Assembly: GCF_024343735.1 (NCBI RefSeq)
Contig: NZ_RJUE01000007.1
Span: 1 to 64,000 of the forward strand
Direction of reading: 5' to 3'
DNA: 64,000 nucleotides
DNA from: Lacihabitans sp. CCS-44
GTDB lineage: Bacteria > Bacteroidota > Bacteroidia > Cytophagales > Spirosomataceae
Shown here: one piece after another, positions 54,612-61,746 of the stretch
Numbering within the stretch: the first letter of the stretch is position 1
Layout of the letters: each line of letters begins with the position of its first letter
Position numbers and translations under genes: made by a program
The notes under the pieces: generated by a model
The model's input: the letters and a program-made list of their open reading frames with translations, nothing else
Databases searched by the model: none
What the model was told of the DNA's origin: nothing

Positions 54612-55595
54612 TTATCTAGTTATCCAGCTAAATTCATATTCAAGTTCTGGAACCTTAGTTCTGTCTGCAATTCGCTTCAACCTGTTCGGCAAGGCCATCA
54701 AATAATCTCTGGCTTTTTCGGCTGAATCATTCAATTCCGAAATCTTATCTATTTTCCAATCTACCAACAAATCCTCCAAAATTTTGATGTAATCCATCGT
54801 AGTATACACACCCAAACGTTGAGCAGAATCGGAGAAATGCGAAAAAACATCTCCCATTTTTTGACCAGTTTCTCTTAGAAAATGAGCAGGCATCACGATT
54901 TTCTTTTTCATCATATACTCAAAAGCAATCATCATTTCCGAAGGATCCACTTCAAAGAAACGCTCCACAAAAGTTTTGTAAGCCTTTGCATGACGCATTT
55001 CGTCGGCCGCTATAACTCCACAGACTTTTGATAAATGACTGTTGCCAAACTTCTTAGCCAAAGTGGCCGTTCTACGGTGCGAAACATTGGTGGCCAATTC
55101 CTGAAAAGAAGTGTACACAAAGTTTTTGTAAGGATCTGTGTCTGTTTCAATGTCAAAACCATCCGCAATGAGCCACTGCGTAGAAGTCTCCATTTCTTTC
55201 ATGTTTACTCTTCCAGACAAATACAAATACTTGTTCAGCAAATCTCCATGCCTGTTTTCTTCAGCAGACCACCACCTGACCCACTTCGTCCAACCACCTT
55301 GCTTATCTTCCGCTTGATTAACCCCATCAACCGCCATCAACCACGACGAGTAGGTAGGCAAAGCTTCTTCGGTGACACAATCCCCCACCAAAACAGCCAT
55401 ATAGTCATAAGGAAGTTCTCTACAAGATTCCTGAAGTTCTTTTATTTCTGTAGTAAAATTTTCTTTTGTAGAGTCAGGCAAAAAATCAGTTGGTTGCCAG
55501 TTAGTTTCTATCGGATTAAGAAATTCTTCAATCAAGCTATCCAATTTCTCTCCTACAAACTTCATCACTTCAATTCTCGAAAGTGGCGATTTCAT
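54612..55595 (-). CDS. Acyl-ACP (stearoyl-type) desaturase
   Basis: A 327-residue protein of the soluble di-iron desaturase family. Metal ligands occur in the first SAEENRHGDLLNKYLYLSG (EENRHGD) and the second CGVIAADEMRHAKAY (DEMRHA), the two repeats of E-x-x-H. It introduces a double bond into acyl chains on acyl carrier protein. It has no signal peptide. Its promoter lies just upstream on the minus strand, and the gene faces away from plsC, which uses the products for phospholipid. Confidence 0.94.
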   Translation of the reverse strand: MKSPLSRIEVMKFVGEKLDSLIEEFLNPIETNWQPTDFLPDSTKENFTTEIKELQESCRELPYDYMAVLVGDCVTEEALPTYSSWLMAVDGVNQAEDKQGGWTKWVRWWSAEENRHGDLLNKYLYLSGRVNMKEMETSTQWLIADGFDIETDTDPYKNFVYTSFQELATNVSHRRTATLAKKFGNSHLSKVCGVIAADEMRHAKAYKTFVERFFEVDPSEMMIAFEYMMKKKIVMPAHFLRETGQKMGDVFSHFSDSAQRLGVYTTMDYIKILEDLLVDWKIDKISELNDSAEKARDYLMALPNRLKRIADRTKVPELEYEFSWITR

Positions 55596-55619
55596 AAATT
55601 ATCTTATTTAAATGATGAA

Positions 55620-55649
55620 CAAAAGTAAATAAAAATAAACTGTCAGCAA
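55620..55649 (-). promoter_or_regulatory. Promoter of the desaturase gene with -33 TTG and -7 TACTTTTG
   Basis: On the minus strand TTG (55649-55647), a 19-base spacer and an exact TAnnTTTG (55627-55620), 24 bases before the ATG at 55595. With the folD promoter this is the clearest in the window. Confidence 0.75.
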
Positions 55650-55718
55650 TCTGAAACTCTTAAAATCTTAGACATAATTCTAAACTCAATTTACTTATTA
55701 CAATAAAAAAAATAGCCT

Positions 55719-55726
55719 TAAATTTG
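55719..55726 (+). promoter_or_regulatory. Bacteroidota -7 promoter box of plsC (TAAATTTG)
   Basis: Exact TAnnTTTG match. It covers the TTG at 55724, so translation must begin later; the GTG at 55742 fits. Confidence 0.65.
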
Positions 55727-55741
55727 CACAAAAAAAGTTTA

Positions 55742-56479
55742 GTGAAAAAGATTCTTGACTACATACTCGGCTCCATTTACATTCTATATTTTGGCATACT
55801 ATTGGTCATTTTTCATCCCATTCAATTTATTGCCTACGAAGTTTTTGGCCAGAAGGCTCACCAGAAAACAGTAGAATGGCTAAACTTCTGGATTGTTATT
55901 GGTTGGTACCTGACAGGTTCAAGCATTTCCTTTTCTCAAAAAGTAAAACTCCCGACCGACAAAACCATCATTTTTATTTCAAACCACCAAAGTATGTTTG
56001 ACATACCGGGCATCATTTGGTTTCTAAGAAAAAACACACCCTTGTTTATCTCTAAAGTAGAACTCTCTAAAGGAATTCCGAGTATATCTTACAACTTGAG
56101 AGTAGGGAAAGCCGCATTAATAAACAGAAACGACCCAAAACAGGCCATCGGAGAAATTATTCGATTTGCAAAATATATTTCAGGAAACAATTATTCAGGC
56201 GTAATTTTCCCAGAAGGAACACGCTCCAGAACGGGTAAATTAAAGCCTTTTGCCGTCGGTGGCGTGGCTACTTTATTAAAGAAATGCCCCGAGGCGGATG
56301 TGGTTCCTATTGCTATCGTAAATACCGGAAAGTTTAACCCAAAGGGAATTTTTCCGCTCACAAGTTTTACAAAAATGTCATGGACTACCCTGACTCCCAT
56401 CCACACCAAAGGTAAAACAGCCGAAGAAATAGTTGGAGAATCTGAAAAACAAATCAGTGATTTTTTAAATAATTTATAG
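55742..56479 (+). CDS. plsC: 1-acyl-sn-glycerol-3-phosphate acyltransferase
   Basis: A protein of about 245 residues from GTG 55742 (read as MKKILDYILGSIYILYF). The TTG at 55724 lies within the -7 box and no ATG precedes the catalytic part. Acyltransferase motifs are ISNHQSMFDIPG (the NHx4D block), then GKAALINRNDP and FPEGTRSRTGKL, plus VVPIAIVNTGKF. An N-terminal membrane helix anchors it. It makes phosphatidic acid in the inner membrane. It is the first gene of a run of same-strand envelope-related genes. Confidence 0.93.
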   Translation: MKKILDYILGSIYILYFGILLVIFHPIQFIAYEVFGQKAHQKTVEWLNFWIVIGWYLTGSSISFSQKVKLPTDKTIIFISNHQSMFDIPGIIWFLRKNTPLFISKVELSKGIPSISYNLRVGKAALINRNDPKQAIGEIIRFAKYISGNNYSGVIFPEGTRSRTGKLKPFAVGGVATLLKKCPEADVVPIAIVNTGKFNPKGIFPLTSFTKMSWTTLTPIHTKGKTAEEIVGESEKQISDFLNNL

Positions 56480-56584
56480 CATTATTGCCAAATTTTTCGT
56501 TTTTTCACGTCAAGAAGCATTCGAATTACGTATTTATGACGAATTTTGCATGTTGAACAACAAACAAGACCAAAAGAATATTAT

Positions 56585-57364
56585 ATGAATTACCAGATTT
56601 TCAGTGAAGGTGAGTTTAAGTATATAGATGAAGGTGAAGGTCAACCATTACTCATTTTGCACGGACTTTTTGGTGCATTGAGCAATTTTGATGGAGTTAT
56701 AGAAGGATTCAGGAAAAATTTCAGAATAATTATACCCGTAATGCCCATCTATGAAATGCCTATGAGAGAGGCAAGTTTAGAAGGTTTACAGGCATTTATT
56801 GAGCGATTTGTTGCCTTAAAAAATCTAAAAGACATTATCCTTCTCGGAAATTCTTTAGGCGGTCATGTTGGACTATTGTACACGCTGGCACATCAAGACA
56901 ACATCAAAGCCCTTATTCTTACTGGTAGTTCAGGACTTTTCGAAAACACCATGGGCGGCTCTTTTCCTAAAAGAGGCTCTTATGAATACATCAAAGAAAG
57001 AGTAGAATACACTTTTTATGATCCAAAAACAGCTACTAAAGAGCTACTGGATGAGGTTTTTGAAATAACTTCGAGCATTCCAAAATGTATGAACATCGTT
57101 CAAATAGCCAAATCGGCTCAAAGAACAAACATGGCTAAAGAAATCCCGGCCATTACAGTGCCTACCTGCTTGATCTGGGGGTTAAATGACACCATCACAC
57201 CACCACACGTAGGTCACGAATTCAACAGATTGATTCCGAATTCTGAATTGCATTTTATAGACAAATGTTGCCATGCACCTATGATGGAGCAGCCAGAGCC
57301 TTTTGTAAAAATGATGGGCGGTTTTTTAGAAAAAATAATGATGTCCGAAATAGTACTCAAATAA
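56585..57364 (+). CDS. Alpha/beta-fold hydrolase
   Basis: A 259-residue protein starting at ATG 56585 (MNYQIFSEGEFKYIDEGEG). The oxyanion-hole segment LLILHGLFGALSNFD, the nucleophile elbow ILLGNSLGGHVGLLY (Ser), the acid in IWGLNDTITPPH and the His in DKCCHAPMMEQPEPF complete the catalytic triad. It has no signal peptide. The substrate is not predictable. It is followed by the CBS gene after 10 bp and probably shares its transcript. Confidence 0.92.
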   Translation: MNYQIFSEGEFKYIDEGEGQPLLILHGLFGALSNFDGVIEGFRKNFRIIIPVMPIYEMPMREASLEGLQAFIERFVALKNLKDIILLGNSLGGHVGLLYTLAHQDNIKALILTGSSGLFENTMGGSFPKRGSYEYIKERVEYTFYDPKTATKELLDEVFEITSSIPKCMNIVQIAKSAQRTNMAKEIPAITVPTCLIWGLNDTITPPHVGHEFNRLIPNSELHFIDKCCHAPMMEQPEPFVKMMGGFLEKIMMSEIVLK

Positions 57365-57374
57365 TACCTACCAC

Positions 57375-58031
57375 ATGGTAGCCAAAGAACTTATAGACAG
57401 CAACATACCTGTTTTAAAACAAACGGACAATGTTGACAGAGCATTACAACTCATGAGCGAATGTAATAATACTCATTTGCCTTATGTACATGATGCGATT
57501 TTCTCAGGTTTTTTTTCGGAAGAATTCTTACTCAATTACGATTATGATACGGTCCTTGAGGATATAAGACCTGAAATGGTCGAACTTAAAATTGACTCAA
57601 ACTTACCTATTCTAGAGCTTATCAAAGTTTTCTCTCGTACTTCCTTTGAACTACTTCCGGTTTTTGATAGCACCGATGTATTTCTAGGCGTAATAGAAAA
57701 AAAAGAAGCCAACGAAAGGTTTATAGAAAAATTGGCTTTGAATGACAACGGCGGGATTATTGAAATAAATCTCCACCACAAGGAATATTCACTGAGTGAA
57801 ATTTCGAAAATAGTGGAATTTGAATATGCCAAAATCGTGAGCCTATTTCTGTCTAATGACAGTCAAAACCAAATGCATCTAACGCTTAAGCTTGATATTG
57901 CCCAGATAAGTGGAGTCGTTAACTCTCTCGAGAGATACGGATATGATGTAGTCTCATACTTTGCCTCAGAGCCAGTTACAAACATAGAAAAGGATCGCTA
58001 CGACCTTTTAATGAAATATTTGAGCATCTAA
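57375..58031 (+). CDS. CBS-domain protein with ACT-like C-terminus
   Basis: A 218-residue soluble protein. Residues 1-120 contain two CBS motifs (MVAKELIDSNIPVLKQTDNV, then LQLMSECNNTHLPYV, and KVFSRTSFELLPVFDS with LGVIEKKE). The C-terminal 90 residues (GGIIEINLHHKEYSLSEISK, then NQMHLTLKLD and LERYGYDVVSYFASE) look like an ACT-type regulatory fold. CBS domains usually bind adenine nucleotides, and here the gene lies 12 bases upstream of NAD kinase. A role in sensing nucleotide state near nadK is plausible but unproven. Confidence 0.85.
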   Translation: MVAKELIDSNIPVLKQTDNVDRALQLMSECNNTHLPYVHDAIFSGFFSEEFLLNYDYDTVLEDIRPEMVELKIDSNLPILELIKVFSRTSFELLPVFDSTDVFLGVIEKKEANERFIEKLALNDNGGIIEINLHHKEYSLSEISKIVEFEYAKIVSLFLSNDSQNQMHLTLKLDIAQISGVVNSLERYGYDVVSYFASEPVTNIEKDRYDLLMKYLSI

Positions 58032-58043
58032 AATACCAATTTT

Positions 58044-58931
58044 ATGAAATTTGCCATTCATGGAAGAGTTTTTAAATCAGACTCTACAACTGCCATACAA
58101 GATATATTCGACGAATTAAAAGATAACAAGATTTCCTATCAGGTATCCGACTCATTTACGGAAATTTTACAAGAAGCTCAAATACAATTTGACAATACAA
58201 AGGTATTCAAAAACGCTCAAGATTTACATGATATTGATATAGCCCTTAGCTTGGGAGGCGATGGTTCTTTCTTAGAAACCCTGGGACTTGTTGCTAGCAA
58301 TGAGATTCCTGTTTTAGGTATAAATTTTGGCAGATTAGGCTTCTTAACTGACATACAACCCCAAAATATCAAGAAAACCATCAAGAAAATCTTAGCAAAG
58401 CAATACAAAATAGATGAAAGATTAATGATTCATGCAGAAGCTCAGAATGAGTTTTTTGAATCAGGCATGAATTTTGCTCTTAACGAAATAGCTATTTCTA
58501 AAACCGACACTTCGTCTATGATAGTGATTCATGCTTACATAGATGGCGATTTTCTTAATAGCTATTGGGCTGATGGGCTCATGGTGTCTACACCAACTGG
58601 ATCAACGGGATATAATCTAAGTTGTGGAGGTCCTTTGGTGATGCCAAAATCTGAGAATTTCATTATTACTCCGATATGCCCTCACAATTTGTTTGTAAGG
58701 CCAATAATAGTTTCTAGCCAAAGTAAAATAACGCTAAAAGTTGAAAGTAGAAGTAAGAACTTCTTGGTATCTATGGATTCTAGAGCGAAAATCATTGGCG
58801 ATGATGTTGGCGAAATCAACATCAACATGGAAACTTTCAAAGCAAAGCTTGTAAAAATTGATGGTATGAGCTTTTTAAGCACACTCAGAAAGAAATTGAA
58901 CTGGGGAGATGATATTAGAAACAGAAATTAA
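58044..58931 (+). CDS. nadK: NAD kinase
   Basis: A 295-residue enzyme. The conserved ALSLGGDGSFLETLGL (GGDG) and INFGRLGFLTD identify the family, with FALNEIAISKTDTSSMIVIH, ADGLMVSTPTGSTGYNLSCGGP and HNLFVRPIIVS. It phosphorylates NAD to NADP in the cytoplasm. It follows the CBS gene by 12 bases and is followed by the first DUF6089-like barrel gene. Confidence 0.97.
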   Translation: MKFAIHGRVFKSDSTTAIQDIFDELKDNKISYQVSDSFTEILQEAQIQFDNTKVFKNAQDLHDIDIALSLGGDGSFLETLGLVASNEIPVLGINFGRLGFLTDIQPQNIKKTIKKILAKQYKIDERLMIHAEAQNEFFESGMNFALNEIAISKTDTSSMIVIHAYIDGDFLNSYWADGLMVSTPTGSTGYNLSCGGPLVMPKSENFIITPICPHNLFVRPIIVSSQSKITLKVESRSKNFLVSMDSRAKIIGDDVGEININMETFKAKLVKIDGMSFLSTLRKKLNWGDDIRNRN

Positions 58932-58995
58932 AAAAATATTCAATAAAAGCGAATTTAAAATCGTTTTAGAAAAAATTAGAAAACTAGGAAACACT

Positions 58996-60042
58996 ATGTT
59001 GAAGCCCATAAATAAATACTACAATATCATTTTGGCATTAATGATGACTGTAACAACCCATACTTTTGCACAGAAAAATGGTCTTTTTAGCAAAAAAAAT
59101 GTTTTGAACCAGTATGCCACAGTGGGTATTGGAGGGGGGAGTTCACATTATTTTGGAGACCTTGCACCTTATTCTAGATTTTACTACGGAATATACACCA
59201 ACGTAAGGTGGAACGGAAGTATCAACTACACAAGATTTTTAAATGCAAACGCTGCAGCAAGAATCTCTTATACCTACGCTAGATTGTATGGAGATGACTA
59301 TACCTTTGCTTCAAGAAATTTAGAAAAAATGTCTGCTAACTATATCCGAAACCTAAGTTTCAGAAACGATCTTCAAGAATTTACGCTATCGGGTATCTTC
59401 AATATTTTACCTCAATACGGCAAAGGGGCCAAGGGCAGAAGTAATATTATGCCCTATGGAGCAGTCGGAATTGGGATTTATGGGCACAATCCGAAAGCTA
59501 GAGGAGTTGTTGGTTTCGACCCAAACACTGGTTTACCAGTGAAAGCGGGATGGGAAGCATTGAAACCTTTAAACACATCCGGCCAAGGAATACCAGGTAG
59601 CACATTAAAAACATATTCGCTTGTTCAGCCTGTAATGCCAATAGCCTTAGGGCTCAGAGTCAAAATCAACTCTAACTTTGATTTTACAGCAGAAGCAGGT
59701 TTCAGGCTGACCCCTTTTGACTACTTAGACGACGTGGGCAACACCAGTTATCCTTCAAAATCATTGATGGTATCTAACTACGGTCCAGAGGCAGCAGCTT
59801 TTAGCTACAGAGCTGGTGAAGATTACGCAGCCAATTCAGGAGATTTAAGACTTGTAAACTTTATTCAAGCAGCCTCTCAACAGGGTTTTAACACATCTGG
59901 AATTGCACCATCAACAAATGCAGAGGAGATATACCCGTACTCATCAATGAGAGGTTCCAAAAGAATAGATAGCTACATTCTTACGCAGTTTACGTTAAGT
60001 TATGTATTGAGTAATAACATCAAATGCCCTGTTATTAAATGA
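58996..60042 (+). CDS. Outer-membrane beta-barrel protein (DUF6089-like), first copy
   Basis: A 348-residue protein from ATG 58996 (MLKPINKYYNIILALMMTVTTHTFAQ, signal peptide). An ATG at 58909 is rejected because it overlaps nadK and hides the signal. Alternating aromatic/Gly strands fill the chain (YATVGIGGGSSHYFGDLAPYS, NVRWNGSINYTRFL, VMPIALGLRVKINSN), ending with LTQFTLSYVL and a short tail. This is the DUF6089-type barrel found next to uppS/bamA in Bacteroidota. The function is unknown; it is likely involved in outer-membrane structure. Confidence 0.88.
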   Translation: MLKPINKYYNIILALMMTVTTHTFAQKNGLFSKKNVLNQYATVGIGGGSSHYFGDLAPYSRFYYGIYTNVRWNGSINYTRFLNANAAARISYTYARLYGDDYTFASRNLEKMSANYIRNLSFRNDLQEFTLSGIFNILPQYGKGAKGRSNIMPYGAVGIGIYGHNPKARGVVGFDPNTGLPVKAGWEALKPLNTSGQGIPGSTLKTYSLVQPVMPIALGLRVKINSNFDFTAEAGFRLTPFDYLDDVGNTSYPSKSLMVSNYGPEAAAFSYRAGEDYAANSGDLRLVNFIQAASQQGFNTSGIAPSTNAEEIYPYSSMRGSKRIDSYILTQFTLSYVLSNNIKCPVIK

Positions 60043-60107
60043 TTTAACCTTTACCTTTTTTTATTTGTAAGAAAAATATTGGAACTTTACTGTTGCAAAC
60101 AAAAGGT

Positions 60108-60860
60108 ATGTTAAAAAAAACACTGCTATTTTTATTCATTTCGTATTTTTCATTGGCTCAAAAACTTGAAATAGGAGCAGGCCTAGGACCTACTTATTAT
60201 AAAGGAGATATACAACCAACTTTCAGGATACTAAACCCTTCTGTAGCCACTAACCTTTTTGTTCGCTACAATGTTTCTAAAGTTATTTCGGTAAAAGCCA
60301 ACGCCATGATAGGTTTCGTTGGAGGGAATGACGAAAAGTCTGGCAATGCCTTGAATAAATCTAGAGGTCTAAAATTCACCAATACACTGTGGGATTACAA
60401 TGGCCAAATAGAGTATAATTTTTTGAACTTTCGGACGCACAACGGTAGATATGAACACCAGTGGACTCCTTACTTATTTGGTGGATTTGGCAATTCTCAA
60501 TTTTTAAGAAGGAAATATACAAACGGAGGTACTTCAAATATTAACTCTATCATTGCTGGGCCTGATCCAGTATTACCATTTGGTATTGGATATAAAAAAA
60601 TCATCAACGGCAAATGGAACTTCGGCGTTGAGTTTAGTACCAGAGTATTGCTTCGTAAGAAAAATGCTGACTTTTTTGATGGTTTCGGCTTCAATAATAC
60701 AACTGAAGAACCAGAAAGCTTTTATCCTTCATTTGAAAGCAATGCTAAAAATTTCAAATTATTTCAAAGCCCCAATACCCTCCAAAAAGACAAATACTTC
60801 CATTTAACTTTCTCTGTAAGTTATCTTTTTTATAAGGTTCATTGCCCTCCTGGCAAATAA
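60108..60860 (+). CDS. Outer-membrane beta-barrel protein (DUF6089-like), second copy
   Basis: A 250-residue protein from ATG 60108 (MLKKTLLFLFISYFSLAQ, signal peptide). It begins KLEIGAGLGPTYYKGDIQPT, closely paralleling the first copy. Barrel strands include LFVRYNVSKVISVKANAMIG, TPYLFGGFGNSQFLRR and GKWNFGVEFSTRVLLRKK, ending LTFSVSYLFYKVHCPPGK. The shared VHCP/KCP-type tail supports paralogy with the neighbour. The function is unknown. It is followed 142 bp later by uppS, which has its own -7 box. Confidence 0.87.
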   Translation: MLKKTLLFLFISYFSLAQKLEIGAGLGPTYYKGDIQPTFRILNPSVATNLFVRYNVSKVISVKANAMIGFVGGNDEKSGNALNKSRGLKFTNTLWDYNGQIEYNFLNFRTHNGRYEHQWTPYLFGGFGNSQFLRRKYTNGGTSNINSIIAGPDPVLPFGIGYKKIINGKWNFGVEFSTRVLLRKKNADFFDGFGFNNTTEEPESFYPSFESNAKNFKLFQSPNTLQKDKYFHLTFSVSYLFYKVHCPPGK

Positions 60861-60959
60861 AGAATTCCGTTTTGAGCATTATTAAGCTGCTTTAAATCAA
60901 TTAAAACTATATTTTAGCTTTATTAAGATACACTGCTTTTTATTCCTTTATCTTTTTTG

Positions 60960-60967
60960 TATTTTTG
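60960..60967 (+). promoter_or_regulatory. Bacteroidota -7 promoter box of uppS-bamA (TATTTTTG)
   Basis: Exact TAnnTTTG match, 36 bases before the uppS TTG start. Confidence 0.6.
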
Positions 60968-61002
60968 CAATCCTTTTCAAACGGACAAATACTATTTTTT
61001 TA

Positions 61003-61746
61003 TTGGAAGACATCGATTTAAACAATTTACCCAAGCATATAGCCGTTATCATGGATGGTAATGGGAGGTGGGCTAAAAGCAAAGGTGCCATGCGTATTTT
61101 TGGTCACCATCATGGAATTACTGCAGTAAGAGATACCGTAGAGGGCTGTGCAGAATTGGGAGTTGGCTACCTTACACTCTATACCTTTTCTACTGAAAAC
61201 TGGGGGAGACCTAAGGCCGAAGTAGACGGTATCATGAGCCTATTGATTAAAACCATTGGCGACGAAATACCGAGTCTACACAAAAACAACGTGAGACTAA
61301 AATGTATTGGTGACTTAGAAATGTTACCCAAAAGTGCCAGAAATGAAATGCTTGCAGGAATAGAAAAAACCAAAGATAACACAGGCTTGGTGCTTAGTTT
61401 AGCTCTCAGTTATAGCGGAAAGTGGGATATAGTGCAGGCTATTAAACAAATAGCCACCAAAATAAAAAGCGATGAACTAGGTGTGGAGGATATCAATGAA
61501 AGCATGTTTAACAAGTTTTTGTCAACATACCCAGACCCCGACGTTGATTTTTTAATAAGAACCGGAGGAGACCATAGAATAAGTAACTATCTACTTTGGC
61601 AGTCTGCATACGCAGAACTTCTGTTCTTAGACGATGTTTTTTGGCCCGATTTCAGAAAAGAGCATTTAAAAGACGCCATAAAGACTTATCAACAAAGAGA
61701 GAGACGATTCGGAAAAACAGGAGATCAGATAAAAACAAATAAATGA
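61003..61746 (+). CDS. uppS: Isoprenyl (undecaprenyl diphosphate) synthase
   Basis: A 247-residue cis-prenyltransferase with all signatures: HIAVIMDGNGRWAKSKG with catalytic Asp, FGHHHGITAVRDTVEGCAELG, LYTFSTENWGRPKAEVDGIM and RTGGDHRISNYLLWQSAYAELLF. It makes the lipid carrier for peptidoglycan and O-antigen. It begins at TTG 61003 (MEDIDLNNLPKHIA); the first in-frame ATG is the catalytic MDGNGRW Met, too late to be a start. It overlaps bamA by four bases (ATGA). Confidence 0.96.
   Translation: MEDIDLNNLPKHIAVIMDGNGRWAKSKGAMRIFGHHHGITAVRDTVEGCAELGVGYLTLYTFSTENWGRPKAEVDGIMSLLIKTIGDEIPSLHKNNVRLKCIGDLEMLPKSARNEMLAGIEKTKDNTGLVLSLALSYSGKWDIVQAIKQIATKIKSDELGVEDINESMFNKFLSTYPDPDVDFLIRTGGDHRISNYLLWQSAYAELLFLDDVFWPDFRKEHLKDAIKTYQQRERRFGKTGDQIKTNK

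Noticed and set aside
55035-55628. 197-codon open frame on + within the desaturase gene
   Set aside because: Antisense shadow; composition rich in Arg, Phe and Cys without any motif.
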